A stretch of 64,000 bases of DNA from Acetobacter peroxydans (GTDB taxonomy: Bacteria; Pseudomonadota; Alphaproteobacteria; Acetobacterales; Acetobacteraceae), in the NCBI RefSeq assembly GCF_006539345.1, contig NZ_BJMV01000005.1:1-64000 (forward strand). The letters are read 5' to 3'. The notes beneath the pieces were generated by a model. That model did not search any database. It worked only from the letters and a program-made list of their open reading frames with translations, and was not told the origin of the DNA. Numbering within the stretch: position 1 is the first letter of the stretch; each line of letters starts with the position of its first letter. A program made the position numbers and the translations under genes. Shown here piece by piece: positions 9,461 to 17,964 of the stretch.

Positions 9461-9478
9461 ATGGCGGCCTGTCGCCAT
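9461..9478 (-). other. Small hairpin in the hydrolase / binding-protein gap
   Basis: Six-bp stem ATGGCG / CGCCAT with a six-base loop, in the 208-base gap between allophanate hydrolase and the binding-protein gene. No T-tract follows. It may adjust relative expression by processing or be incidental. Confidence 0.25.
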
Positions 9479-9573
9479 CATGGAGCAATTCACCCCAGCA
9501 AGGAAAGCGCCGCCTGTGCCCGAAACGCTTTTCCCCGCTGTGGGGCATCAACTCACTGGTGCCGTATGCGCCC

Positions 9574-11385
9574 TTATCCGGCCTGCACAGTTTGCAGGTA
9601 AGCCTTCCACCCGCCCAGCGCCGTAATATCCTGCCCCTTGCTGGCAAAAGCCTCGGCGCACAGAAAACTGTCCACCTCCTGCCCGTCGGCAAGGGTAATG
9701 CGCCCAATGGCCATAGGCTGCGGAACCGAGGCGACAAAACGCCCGAACCCGGCGGCTGAAAGTTCGTAAATTTCCACTTCCAGACCAGGGCCTTCAAAAC
9801 CGGGCTGCCTGAACAGGCCCGGCTTGGGCGGCACGGACGCTGGCAGAGCGAACAGTCTGTAATCCGGTGCCGTGCGGGTTGTTTGCACCAGCACCGCATT
9901 TTCCTGCTCAAGCTGATAATGCAGCGGCAACCCTTTGAGATGCGCCCCCACAACAGCCAGCCGCAATGCGCCTTGCGCCGCCGGACGGAGCGCGCCTTCC
10001 ACCGGCCCGACAGCGACCCGCGCCAGCCCTGCCCCGGTCTGGCTGGCCGCATGAAAACGCCCAGCCAACAGGCCCAGATCATGATCGGCAAAAGCCGGAG
10101 CCACAAATGTGACCCCAAAAGGCAGTCCATCATCGCGAAAAGCCGAAGGCACCGCACAGGCCGACATGTCCAACAGGTTGACGAAGTTGGTGTACACTCC
10201 ATGCAGGCTGTTGGCCGTCACCGGCTGCGCCGCCACTTCCTCCCGGCTGACAATCCTCGGCATAGTGGGCAGCAGCATGACATCGAACTGCTGCCACATC
10301 TGCGCCGCCACCTGCCGCAGTTCATGCTGGCGATAAATCGCCCGGAACACATCCGCGCCACTGTAACGTCTGCCCGAGCCGATGATACCCGCAACCGTTG
10401 GGTCCATCGCCGCTTCGTGCGCAGTGAAGAAAGGCTCTATGGCCGCCAGACGCTCAACCACGAATGCACCGCCATAAAGCAGCTCCGCCGTTTCGCGCAG
10501 GGGGGTGTAATCCAGCTCTACCGCTATCCCGCCCAACGCCTCGCACCGACGGATCGCCTGCTCGTACAGGGCCGCATTCTGCGCGTCGCCGTCAAAAAAA
10601 CGGTCTTTTTCAGCCAGAATACCGAAGCGGAATGTCTGCTGCGGCAAGGCATGATGCGCCATCGGACGCGAGTAGGGGGCCGCAGCATCCCACGCCGCGG
10701 CCTGTGCTTCCACCTTCAACGCATCCGCCACCGTGGTTGCGAAAATGGAAACGCAGTCCAGTGAAAGACAGGCCGGCACCACCCCGCTCGTGCTGTGCGC
10801 CCCGCGTGTAGGCTTGAGCCCGACAATATTGTTGATAGCCGCCGGCACCCGTCCCGAGCCCGCCGTATCCGTCCCCAGCGAGAACGAGACAAGCCCGGCG
10901 GCCACGGCCACTCCCGAACCGGAGCTGGAACCACCCGAGACATACCGCGCGTCAAACACGCAATGCGGCTGTCCGTAGGGAGAGCGTGTGCCCACCAGCC
11001 CGGTCGCAAATTGATCGAGATTGGTCTTGCCAATCATGATGCCACCGGCGGCCTCCAGCCGGGCTACTACCTCGGCGCTGGCCTGCGGCACATAGGCAAA
11101 ATCAGGACAGGCAGCCGTGGTAGGATATCCTGCGACGTCGATATTGTCCTTGACCGCAAAGGGAATGCCATACAACGGCAGGCTATCCACCGGCTGGTTT
11201 TCAAGAAAAGCCGCACGGGCCATAAGGTCTTCACGCCCCGCACGGGTAATCCATACGGCAGGATCCTTGAGAGCATAGGCGTCAGCCCGCTCCAGCACCT
11301 GTGCGACCAACGCGGTCGGACGCAGCGCGCCAGAACGGTACGCGGCAAGGATTTCATCAATCTGTAGCATGGCCGGCAAAGTCAT
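9574..11385 (-). CDS. atzF: Allophanate hydrolase
   Basis: 603 aa from ATG 11385, which has AGGAGAGG five bases upstream; the frame is open to 11415. It hydrolyses allophanate to ammonia and CO2 in the cytoplasm. The N-terminal 440 residues are an amidase-signature domain: catalytic Lys region (PFAVKDNIDVAGYPTTA), then GGSSSGSGVAVAAG and SLGTDTAGSGRVPA, which hold the cis-Ser and nucleophile Ser. The C-terminal 160 residues match the extra domain of AtzF/DUR1-type allophanate hydrolases (VVGAHLKGLPLHYQL to the end), which distinguishes it from general amidases. It lies 33 bases after the urea/guanidine carboxylase stop, on the same strand, and is the terminal step of that pathway. Confidence 0.93.
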   Translation of the reverse strand: MTLPAMLQIDEILAAYRSGALRPTALVAQVLERADAYALKDPAVWITRAGREDLMARAAFLENQPVDSLPLYGIPFAVKDNIDVAGYPTTAACPDFAYVPQASAEVVARLEAAGGIMIGKTNLDQFATGLVGTRSPYGQPHCVFDARYVSGGSSSGSGVAVAAGLVSFSLGTDTAGSGRVPAAINNIVGLKPTRGAHSTSGVVPACLSLDCVSIFATTVADALKVEAQAAAWDAAAPYSRPMAHHALPQQTFRFGILAEKDRFFDGDAQNAALYEQAIRRCEALGGIAVELDYTPLRETAELLYGGAFVVERLAAIEPFFTAHEAAMDPTVAGIIGSGRRYSGADVFRAIYRQHELRQVAAQMWQQFDVMLLPTMPRIVSREEVAAQPVTANSLHGVYTNFVNLLDMSACAVPSAFRDDGLPFGVTFVAPAFADHDLGLLAGRFHAASQTGAGLARVAVGPVEGALRPAAQGALRLAVVGAHLKGLPLHYQLEQENAVLVQTTRTAPDYRLFALPASVPPKPGLFRQPGFEGPGLEVEIYELSAAGFGRFVASVPQPMAIGRITLADGQEVDSFLCAEAFASKGQDITALGGWKAYLQTVQAG

Positions 11386-11448
11386 GATGCCCTCTCCTGA
11401 TTTCCTGTCCACCATACCGCAGCCAGCCGCCGCGCCATGGCACCTGTG

Positions 11449-14400
11449 CTAGTTGTCCGTGCGGATCACCATGACGCGTTCACCTCCGCGCACCTCGCGC
11501 CCCTTGCGGCACAGGATTTCCACCACCTCCCCCGCGACGGGAGAAGCCACTTTCATTTCCGTCTTCATGGATTCGATGATGACAACCGCATCCCCCACGG
11601 CCACCCGGTCACCCACGGCCACGGGAATCTGCCACACGCTGCCCGGCACCGGGCTGTCCACGGCGGCATGGCCTTCGGGCAGGGCGCTTTCCTCAGCCTG
11701 AGGGGTGGATGCTTCCTCTTCGAACGTATCCAGCCCCTTGGTAATCCAGTCCTGTCGCTCTGCCTCGTACGCCGCCTGCTGGCGGTCCTTGGCGATACGG
11801 ATTTCTGCCTCATGCTCGTTCAGGAACGCGCGATAGTCCTTGAGACTGAAAGTCGTTTCCTCGATCTGCACGGGAAAACGCCCATGCGGGAAGGCCGCAC
11901 GCGCCTCCATCAACTCATCATGCGAGACAGGGTAGAAGCGGATCTGGTCAAAGAACCGCAACAGCCAAGGACGGCCCGGCTCGAACACGTCCGTGCTGCG
12001 CCAGGTGTTCCACACCTGTATGGTACGGCCAAAAAGCTGATACCCACCCGGCCCTTCCATACCGTAAATGCACATATAGCTGCCGCCAATGCCCACTACG
12101 TTATCGGGTGTCCAGGTTCGCGCCGGGTTGTATTTGGTGGTCACCAGCCTATGCCGGGGGTCAACCGGCGTTGCGACCGGCGCACCCAGATAGACATCGC
12201 CCAGCCCCATGACCAGATAGGAGGCGTTGAAGATGATATCTTTCACATCCTCGATGGAGGACAATCCGTTAATCCGACGGATGAACTCGATATTGGACGG
12301 GCACCACGGCGCATTCGGCCGTACCAGTTCCTGATAGCGCTGCATGGCCAGCCGCGCCTGCTCGTCATCCCAGGAGAGCGGCAGGGTGACGATCCGGCTA
12401 GGCACCGTAATATCATCGTCATTCTCGGGCAGTGCCTGCTCGATCTCGTGCAGAAGGGTCATAAGCACAGGCAGGGGCAGCACATCGGGGTTGTAATGCA
12501 CCTGCAGGGAGCGAATGCCCGGCGTCAGATCCACAATGCCCTGTATATTCTTTACGCGCAGGGCTTCCAGCATGAGTTGCACACGCAAACGCAGGGGAAT
12601 GTCGAGAACCGGCTCGCCAAATTCCAGCAACAGGTACTGCTCGCCCGCACGGCGGTACACCACCGGCACCGTCCCTTCCGAACGATGCAATACAGGGTCA
12701 TCCCCGCCAACCGGCACGGACAGGAACGGCAAGGACAACTCCTGCGGCATCACCCTGCGGAAACGCACCTTATCGCCTGGATGCAACTGGCCCAGCTTCC
12801 ACAGCTCGTCACGCACGACCACGGCAGGGCAGACAAATCCACCCAGGCTCGGCCCGTCGGGCCCAAGGAGGATCGGCATATCTCCGGTGAAGTCGATCGC
12901 ACCAATGGCATAGGCGTTATCGTGAATATTAGACGGGTGAAGCCCGGCCTCGCCCCCGTCCGTCCGCGCCCAACGCGGTTTGGGGCCGATCAGGCGTACA
13001 CCCGTGCGCGCACTGTTGAAGTGCACCTCGTAGGTGCTCGAAAACAGGTCGGCAATATCGTCAGGCTGGAAGAAGTCCGGCGCACCATGCGGGCCGTACA
13101 ATACCCCGATTTCCCACTCGCCTGTCAGAACCGGGCGCTCGCCCGCCGGCACCATATCACAGACCGGCGGCGAGGAAGGTCTATGGAAGCGCAGCACATC
13201 ACCCGTGCGAAGCTGCCCTGTAGCGTGTCCGCCAAACTGCCCCAGCATGAATGTAGCACTGGAGCCAAGATACTGCGGTGCATCCAGCCCGCCCGCAACC
13301 GCAAGGTAGGTTCTATGGCCGGCCCCCTTGATCTGGCCCAGAGCCAGCACCTGCCCTGCCCGTATGTGCACAGGCAGCCAGTACGGCACGGGTTCACCAT
13401 CCAGCGTCGCGGGCATGAACGCGCCTGCCAGGGCAATGGTAGCGGAAGCATTGAAGCGCAGCACCGGGCCGGAAACCGTCAACTCCAGAGCGGGTGCGCC
13501 CTGCGGGTTCCCCACAATCCTGTTGGCCAGACGGAAACTACGATCATCCATCGGCCCATTGGGTGGTACGCCCACATCCCAGTAACCCACGCGGCCGGGC
13601 CAGTCCTGCACGGTAGATTGCAGGCCCGGAGCCAGCACTTCCATCGTGCTGGGCGTATAAGGAAAGACATTGAGGAACCCGGTGGTGACATTCCCCTCCA
13701 TCACCTGCGGGTGCGCCGTGATGGCGCGCAGATAGTCAAGGTTGCTTTCCAGCCCATCCAACCGCGTGGCGCACAGGGCTGTGTGCAGGTTGCGCAGCGC
13801 CTCGGTACGATCCGCGCCCGTTGCAATCACCTTGGCCAGCATCGGATCGTAATGCGGGGTAATTTCCGTGCCGGTTTCAACCCAGCCGTCCACCCGTACC
13901 CCAGCGGGGAAGGAAACTTGTGTCAGACGACCGGTAGACGGGCGGAAGTTTTCCGCTGGATTTTCCGCGTAAATACGCGCTTCCACCGCTGCCCCGACAG
14001 GCACGAGACTCCCCTGCTCAGGCAGAACGAAAGAACCATCCGCCTGACGGATCATCCATTCAACCAGATCGACACCAAAAGTCTCTTCGGTAACACAGTG
14101 CTCCACCTGCAGGCGGGTATTGACCTCAAGGAAGTAGAAACACCCTGTCTGGGTATCGTAAATGAATTCGACCGTTCCGGCTGATTCATACTGCACCGCG
14201 CCACACAGTGCCTTTGCGGCACGCCGCAGGGCCTGACGCGTTGTCTCGTCCAGCCCCGGCGCCGGAGTTTCCTCAATCACCTTCTGGTTACGCCGCTGCA
14301 GGGAGCAGTCGCGTTCACCCAGTGTCAGAATACCGCCACGGCCATCACCAAAAATCTGCACTTCGATATGCCGTGCGCTGGCAATGAATTTTTCCAGAAA

Positions 14401-14988
14401 AACGCGCGCATCGCCAAAATTATTGCCACCCAGGCGTGACACCGCCTCAAAACAGGTGCGCAGCGCAGTCTCATCCTGACAGACCTGCATACCGATACCG
14501 CCGCCGCCCGCCGTGCTTTTGAGCATGACCGGATAACCGATCCGGGCGGCCTCGCGCGCCGCCTCATCCGCCGTCGACAGAATATCCGTACCCGGCAGCA
14601 GTGGCACACCGTTTTCCTGCGCCAGAGCGCGAGCAGTATGTTTAAGACCAAACGCCCGCATATGCTCGGGCCGCGGACCAATAAAGCGGATACCCTCCGC
14701 TGCCAGACGTTCAGCAAACTCCGCGCGTTCGCTCAGAAAGCCATACCCCGGATGCACGGCCTGCACGCCAGTCTGGCGGCAGGCCTGCAGAATGGCATCC
14801 ATGTTCAGGTAGCTCTGAGCAACTGCCGCCGGCCCAATCAGCACGGCTTCATCCGCTTCAAGAACCGGGGGGGCGAAACGATCCGCTTCGGAGCAGACAG
14901 CAACCGAGCTGATCCCCATCCGGCGCAGGGTGCGGCCGATACGCCGGACGGTTTCACCACGGTTCGCAATCAGAACTTTCGAGAACAT
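11449..14988 (-). CDS. Biotin-dependent urea/guanidine carboxylase
   Basis: 1179 aa from ATG 14988 with GGAAAG upstream; a TTG at 15006 would add six residues. Domains in order: biotin carboxylase (about residues 1-450, starting FSKVLIANRGE, with the Gly-rich ATP loop KSTAGGGGIGM and the EVNTRLQVEH motif); a KipA/KipI-like carboxyltransferase region homologous to allophanate hydrolase subunits 2 and 1 (about 460-1080); and a C-terminal biotinyl domain with ESMKTEM, the biotinylated Lys near residue 1142. The enzyme uses ATP and bicarbonate to carboxylate urea to allophanate or guanidine to carboxyguanidine. Two DUF1989 genes upstream are the partners required for the guanidine route, so guanidine carboxylase is favoured, but this is inferred from context. 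Allophanate hydrolase is a separate polypeptide here, unlike the yeast DUR1,2 fusion. Confidence 0.93.
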   Translation of the reverse strand: MFSKVLIANRGETVRRIGRTLRRMGISSVAVCSEADRFAPPVLEADEAVLIGPAAVAQSYLNMDAILQACRQTGVQAVHPGYGFLSERAEFAERLAAEGIRFIGPRPEHMRAFGLKHTARALAQENGVPLLPGTDILSTADEAAREAARIGYPVMLKSTAGGGGIGMQVCQDETALRTCFEAVSRLGGNNFGDARVFLEKFIASARHIEVQIFGDGRGGILTLGERDCSLQRRNQKVIEETPAPGLDETTRQALRRAAKALCGAVQYESAGTVEFIYDTQTGCFYFLEVNTRLQVEHCVTEETFGVDLVEWMIRQADGSFVLPEQGSLVPVGAAVEARIYAENPAENFRPSTGRLTQVSFPAGVRVDGWVETGTEITPHYDPMLAKVIATGADRTEALRNLHTALCATRLDGLESNLDYLRAITAHPQVMEGNVTTGFLNVFPYTPSTMEVLAPGLQSTVQDWPGRVGYWDVGVPPNGPMDDRSFRLANRIVGNPQGAPALELTVSGPVLRFNASATIALAGAFMPATLDGEPVPYWLPVHIRAGQVLALGQIKGAGHRTYLAVAGGLDAPQYLGSSATFMLGQFGGHATGQLRTGDVLRFHRPSSPPVCDMVPAGERPVLTGEWEIGVLYGPHGAPDFFQPDDIADLFSSTYEVHFNSARTGVRLIGPKPRWARTDGGEAGLHPSNIHDNAYAIGAIDFTGDMPILLGPDGPSLGGFVCPAVVVRDELWKLGQLHPGDKVRFRRVMPQELSLPFLSVPVGGDDPVLHRSEGTVPVVYRRAGEQYLLLEFGEPVLDIPLRLRVQLMLEALRVKNIQGIVDLTPGIRSLQVHYNPDVLPLPVLMTLLHEIEQALPENDDDITVPSRIVTLPLSWDDEQARLAMQRYQELVRPNAPWCPSNIEFIRRINGLSSIEDVKDIIFNASYLVMGLGDVYLGAPVATPVDPRHRLVTTKYNPARTWTPDNVVGIGGSYMCIYGMEGPGGYQLFGRTIQVWNTWRSTDVFEPGRPWLLRFFDQIRFYPVSHDELMEARAAFPHGRFPVQIEETTFSLKDYRAFLNEHEAEIRIAKDRQQAAYEAERQDWITKGLDTFEEEASTPQAEESALPEGHAAVDSPVPGSVWQIPVAVGDRVAVGDAVVIIESMKTEMKVASPVAGEVVEILCRKGREVRGGERVMVIRTDN

Positions 14989-15033
14989 GTCAGGTCTTTC
15001 CAACAAACTTTACACGCCGGAGCCCCGGCAGTT

Positions 15034-15663
15034 TCAGGCCGGAACGGCTTCGCTGATGATCACGCGGATCGGCGTGGGCACAAAGCCGTTACAGGGGTTG
15101 TTGACCTGCGGACAATTGGACAGCACCACCAGCGTGTCCATTTCAGCCAGAAGGTCAACATACCCGCCGGGGTCGGACAGGCCATCGTCAATCACCAGCT
15201 CGCCGTTTTCCAGAACAGGCACGTTCATGAAAAAATTGACATTGCCGACAATGTCGCGCTTGCCCATGCCGTATTTTCCCACCTCGAGCAGGAAATTCTC
15301 GCGGCAGGCGTGCATGTATTTCGTCTCGTGCCCGAAGCGTACCGTGTTGGATTCACAGCTACAGGCGCCAGCCAGTGTATCGTGCCGCCCGCAGGTATCT
15401 TCCACCAGCGTCATCAGCACGCGCCCTTCATTGGAAAAGAGCCGCGTGCCCTTGCCAATATAGGCCGAACCCTGACTGATCAGCGTTTCCTGTGCGCTGT
15501 AGCGCTCTGAATAAGCATGGGCGTTATAAAAAAGTGCGTCCACCGCCTGCTGGCTTTCCAGATCAATAATCCGCAGTGTCTGGCCTTTTTTCACCACCGC
15601 CGACCAGGGAGCCCGCGCGGGCACAACCTGATCGAGCACGACGGAAGAAGAAGCATTGCTCAT
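15034..15663 (-). CDS. DUF1989 protein, urea carboxylase-associated; likely carboxyguanidine deiminase subunit
   Basis: 209 aa from ATG 15663, with AAAGG at a good distance; the frame is open further upstream but without support. DUF1989 (urea carboxylase-associated) family. In guanidine-degrading bacteria two such proteins together convert carboxyguanidine to allophanate and ammonia. This shorter copy keeps a Cys/His-rich centre: EDTCGRHDTLAGACSCE near residues 90-110, then a later Cys in HACRENF and NCPQVNNPC near the end. That pattern would suit a metal site and suggests it is the catalytic subunit; this is my inference. It lies between its paralogue and the carboxylase gene, in the same operon. 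Confidence 0.85.
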   Translation of the reverse strand: MSNASSSVVLDQVVPARAPWSAVVKKGQTLRIIDLESQQAVDALFYNAHAYSERYSAQETLISQGSAYIGKGTRLFSNEGRVLMTLVEDTCGRHDTLAGACSCESNTVRFGHETKYMHACRENFLLEVGKYGMGKRDIVGNVNFFMNVPVLENGELVIDDGLSDPGGYVDLLAEMDTLVVLSNCPQVNNPCNGFVPTPIRVIISEAVPA

Positions 15664-15683
15664 GATTGCGTGCCTTTCGAATA

Positions 15684-16487
15684 TCAGGCGAAAAGGGGAT
15701 CGGTGTTCTCGAAGCCGCGCTGTGCTTCTTCGCAGAACGTACGACACAGATCATCCGCCGCAGGAGCCGGAGCCTGCCAACGTACCACGTCGATGGGGCC
15801 GGGCGCGAAGGCGCTGTCCGGGCTGAACGGATGCGGGCAGTTCGACACCCCGACAAGAAGGTTCATTTCCGCACGCAGATCCACCACCCCGCCGGGCTGA
15901 ACGCTGCCGTCCACCCAGGACAGGCCGCCATCCGCGCCCACGCTCACATGAGAAAAGAACGAAATGCAGGCAGGAACATCGCGCACATCCAGACCATGCT
16001 TACCCGCGATCAGACGCATGTTGTTGCGGGTATTCCGCAGCGCGGCATTGCCAAAATTACGTTCGTTGGATGACGGAGTGCTGCCCCCCATGATGGTGTC
16101 AGACGTGCCGCAGGTATCGTTGATGATGGACGCAAGCACGCGCCCCATATCGGAAAACAGAACGCGGCCCGTGCTCAGGCGGGTTGTCCATTGCAGTTTG
16201 AGCGTATCCCCGGCGTTGAAGCGCTCGCTCAGGTCATCAGCGTTCCACAACATGACGGACACGCCCTTGTTGCCTGCGGTATTGATCAGGCGCAGGGCCT
16301 GACCGCGCGGCACGAATGTGCTCCAGTACCACCCGCCCGGCACGGTTTCACGGTGCAGGACAGCCCCCTCTTCCATGGCGATAAACCCCTGCCCGGTACG
16401 CTCCGCGCGCTCTTCCCCCAAAGCACGGTCACGCAACTGGTTGTACCGGGCCCGGTACCATTCCGGACTTTGCTGATCAATCTGCAT
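15684..16487 (-). CDS. DUF1989 protein, second subunit of carboxyguanidine deiminase pair
   Basis: 267 aa from ATG 16487, with AAAGGA upstream; the frame extends to 16544 without a better start. It is a larger DUF1989 paralogue of the next gene, sharing FVPRGQALRLIN, NDTCGTSDT and VSNCPHPF. In the central segment the extra Cys and His residues of the shorter copy are replaced (DTCGTSDTIMGG rather than DTCGRHDTLAGAC), so it may be a structural or non-catalytic partner. It has extra helices at both ends. The 20-base gap to its paralogue indicates co-translation and probably a heteromeric complex. Confidence 0.83.
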   Translation of the reverse strand: MQIDQQSPEWYRARYNQLRDRALGEERAERTGQGFIAMEEGAVLHRETVPGGWYWSTFVPRGQALRLINTAGNKGVSVMLWNADDLSERFNAGDTLKLQWTTRLSTGRVLFSDMGRVLASIINDTCGTSDTIMGGSTPSSNERNFGNAALRNTRNNMRLIAGKHGLDVRDVPACISFFSHVSVGADGGLSWVDGSVQPGGVVDLRAEMNLLVGVSNCPHPFSPDSAFAPGPIDVVRWQAPAPAADDLCRTFCEEAQRGFENTDPLFA

Positions 16488-16558
16488 GGTTCTGTCCTTT
16501 TTTATCCGAAAAGAATGCCGTGCCCACAGCGGGTTTTGCTCCACGGCACCACCATGAA

Positions 16559-17038
16559 TTATACGTCCCCCACATCCACCAGAGCCTCGCGTCCGGCCTC
16601 CTGCAAGGGCGGAATAAGAGAGGCGATAAGGTGCATACGCCCGGATATGACACCCGGAAGGGTCGAAAACCTGTTAGCTATCTCACGCAGCTTGGCAACG
16701 CGCCCTTGCACCAGAACGACCTCGAGCGTCTGTCTCCGGATCAGGTTGACATGCAGGGAGCTGATGACTTCCGCCAGGTTCTCGTACTGCATATCGGCCA
16801 ATTTCTGCTGCAGGCCAGTGGTAGAATTATTGTAAAACAACACGATTACACCAGCCATGATCTCATTATCATCTTCCTGACGGCAATCGATCAGGGCTTC
16901 GTGCAGAATATGCTGTATGGCCTGCGAACGGCTGACATAGCCCTTGTCCGCCACCATGCCATCCAGTTCGCGCAGAATATGCGGCGGAAGGGAGACGCTA
17001 ATACGGCTGACCTGCTCTTCTACTTTCTTGCGCGCCAT
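16559..17038 (-). CDS. NikR-like ribbon-helix-helix regulator lacking the nickel ligands
   Basis: 159 aa; ATG 17038 with GGGAG upstream. The N-terminal ribbon-helix-helix (residues 10-50: RISVSLPPHILRELDGMVAD, then SRSQAIQHILHEAL) and the C-terminal ACT-like domain align with NikR over their whole length, including LHV...LEVV.VQG and the GVISG turn. By hand alignment with E. coli NikR, the ligands His76, His89 and Cys95 are Tyr, Asn and Thr here; only His87 is kept. High-affinity nickel binding is therefore unlikely. It may sense a nitrogen compound or another effector. It is encoded inside the carboxylase operon, and a NikR-style palindrome overlaps the operon promoter at 19074-19115, the natural candidate for its operator. 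Confidence 0.8.
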   Translation of the reverse strand: MARKKVEEQVSRISVSLPPHILRELDGMVADKGYVSRSQAIQHILHEALIDCRQEDDNEIMAGVIVLFYNNSTTGLQQKLADMQYENLAEVISSLHVNLIRRQTLEVVLVQGRVAKLREIANRFSTLPGVISGRMHLIASLIPPLQEAGREALVDVGDV

Positions 17039-17052
17039 CTGCCTGCTCCCTT

Positions 17053-17964
17053 TTATTCCACTACATCCGTCACGAGAGTCAGAAGCGGCACTTCCGTTCC
17101 CTCAAACTCGTCCGCGGTTTCCTCTGCCGGAGTGTGAATGAGCGATTCAAGATGCGCCTTGGTCGCCTGAAATTCGGCGCTGGTCATCTGCTCCGCCCGG
17201 CGCGGGCGCGAAAGCGGTACTTCTATGACCTCTTCCATACGACCTGGATGCGCCTTGAGAACCAGAATCCGGTCCGCGAGATAAATGGCCTCGTCCAGAT
17301 CGTGGGTAATGAAAACAATGGTGATGTCGATCTTGCGCCAGATTTCCATCAGATGGGTCTGCATCCGCACGCGGGTCTGGGCATCCAGCGCGCTGAAAGG
17401 CTCATCCATCAGCAACACACGCGGCTGGGCCGCCAAAGCACGGGCAATGGCCACACGCTGCTGCATACCACCCGAAAGCTGGTGCGGCAGGGAGTCCGCA
17501 AAGCGTTCCAGCCCGATGGCCTGAAGCCACTGCATGGCCTGCCGCCGGCTTTCATCCTTGCTGATCCCGGCCATCTCCAGCCCGAACATGACGTTCTGAC
17601 ATACGGTCCGCCACGGAAAGAGCGTGTATTTCTGGAACACCATGCCCCGGTCAGGGCCGGGGCCATCGACCGGCTTGTCGTCAACCAGGATACGCCCTGA
17701 AGAGGCCTGCTCCAGACCAGCCAGAATCCGCACCAGCGTTGACTTACCGCACCCTGAAGGCCCAACCACGCAAACGAATTCGCGACGATGGACATTCATG
17801 TTGATGTCCTCAAGCGCTACTGTCTCACGGCCGCGCTGCGCAAAAACCTTGCCAAGGTTCTCGACCCGCAACACCACATCACGGCTCTTGATGCGGGCCA
17901 TACGCTCCGCCACATCAGGAGGCAGCACGCGATAGTCGACTGTCATACCATTGCCTGCACCCAT
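17053..17964 (-). CDS. ABC transporter ATP-binding protein, nitrate/taurine type
   Basis: 303 aa. The ATG at 17964 shares its A with the permease stop codon (TGATG), indicating translational coupling; a GTG one codon earlier is possible. Walker A GPSGCGKST, signature LSGGMQQRVAIARAL, Walker B VLLMDEPFSALD and the switch His in FITHDLDEA are all intact. It belongs to the SsuB/TauB/NrtD group that energises uptake of small nitrogen or sulfur compounds. It works with the permease just upstream and the binding protein at 8349-9365. Confidence 0.92.
   Translation of the reverse strand: MGAGNGMTVDYRVLPPDVAERMARIKSRDVVLRVENLGKVFAQRGRETVALEDINMNVHRREFVCVVGPSGCGKSTLVRILAGLEQASSGRILVDDKPVDGPGPDRGMVFQKYTLFPWRTVCQNVMFGLEMAGISKDESRRQAMQWLQAIGLERFADSLPHQLSGGMQQRVAIARALAAQPRVLLMDEPFSALDAQTRVRMQTHLMEIWRKIDITIVFITHDLDEAIYLADRILVLKAHPGRMEEVIEVPLSRPRRAEQMTSAEFQATKAHLESLIHTPAEETADEFEGTEVPLLTLVTDVVE

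Noticed and set aside
11437-14184. A 915-codon open frame on the plus strand.
   Set aside because: It is antisense to the carboxylase gene, low in recognisable domains and rich in His/Arg/Gln as expected for a GC-rich shadow frame.
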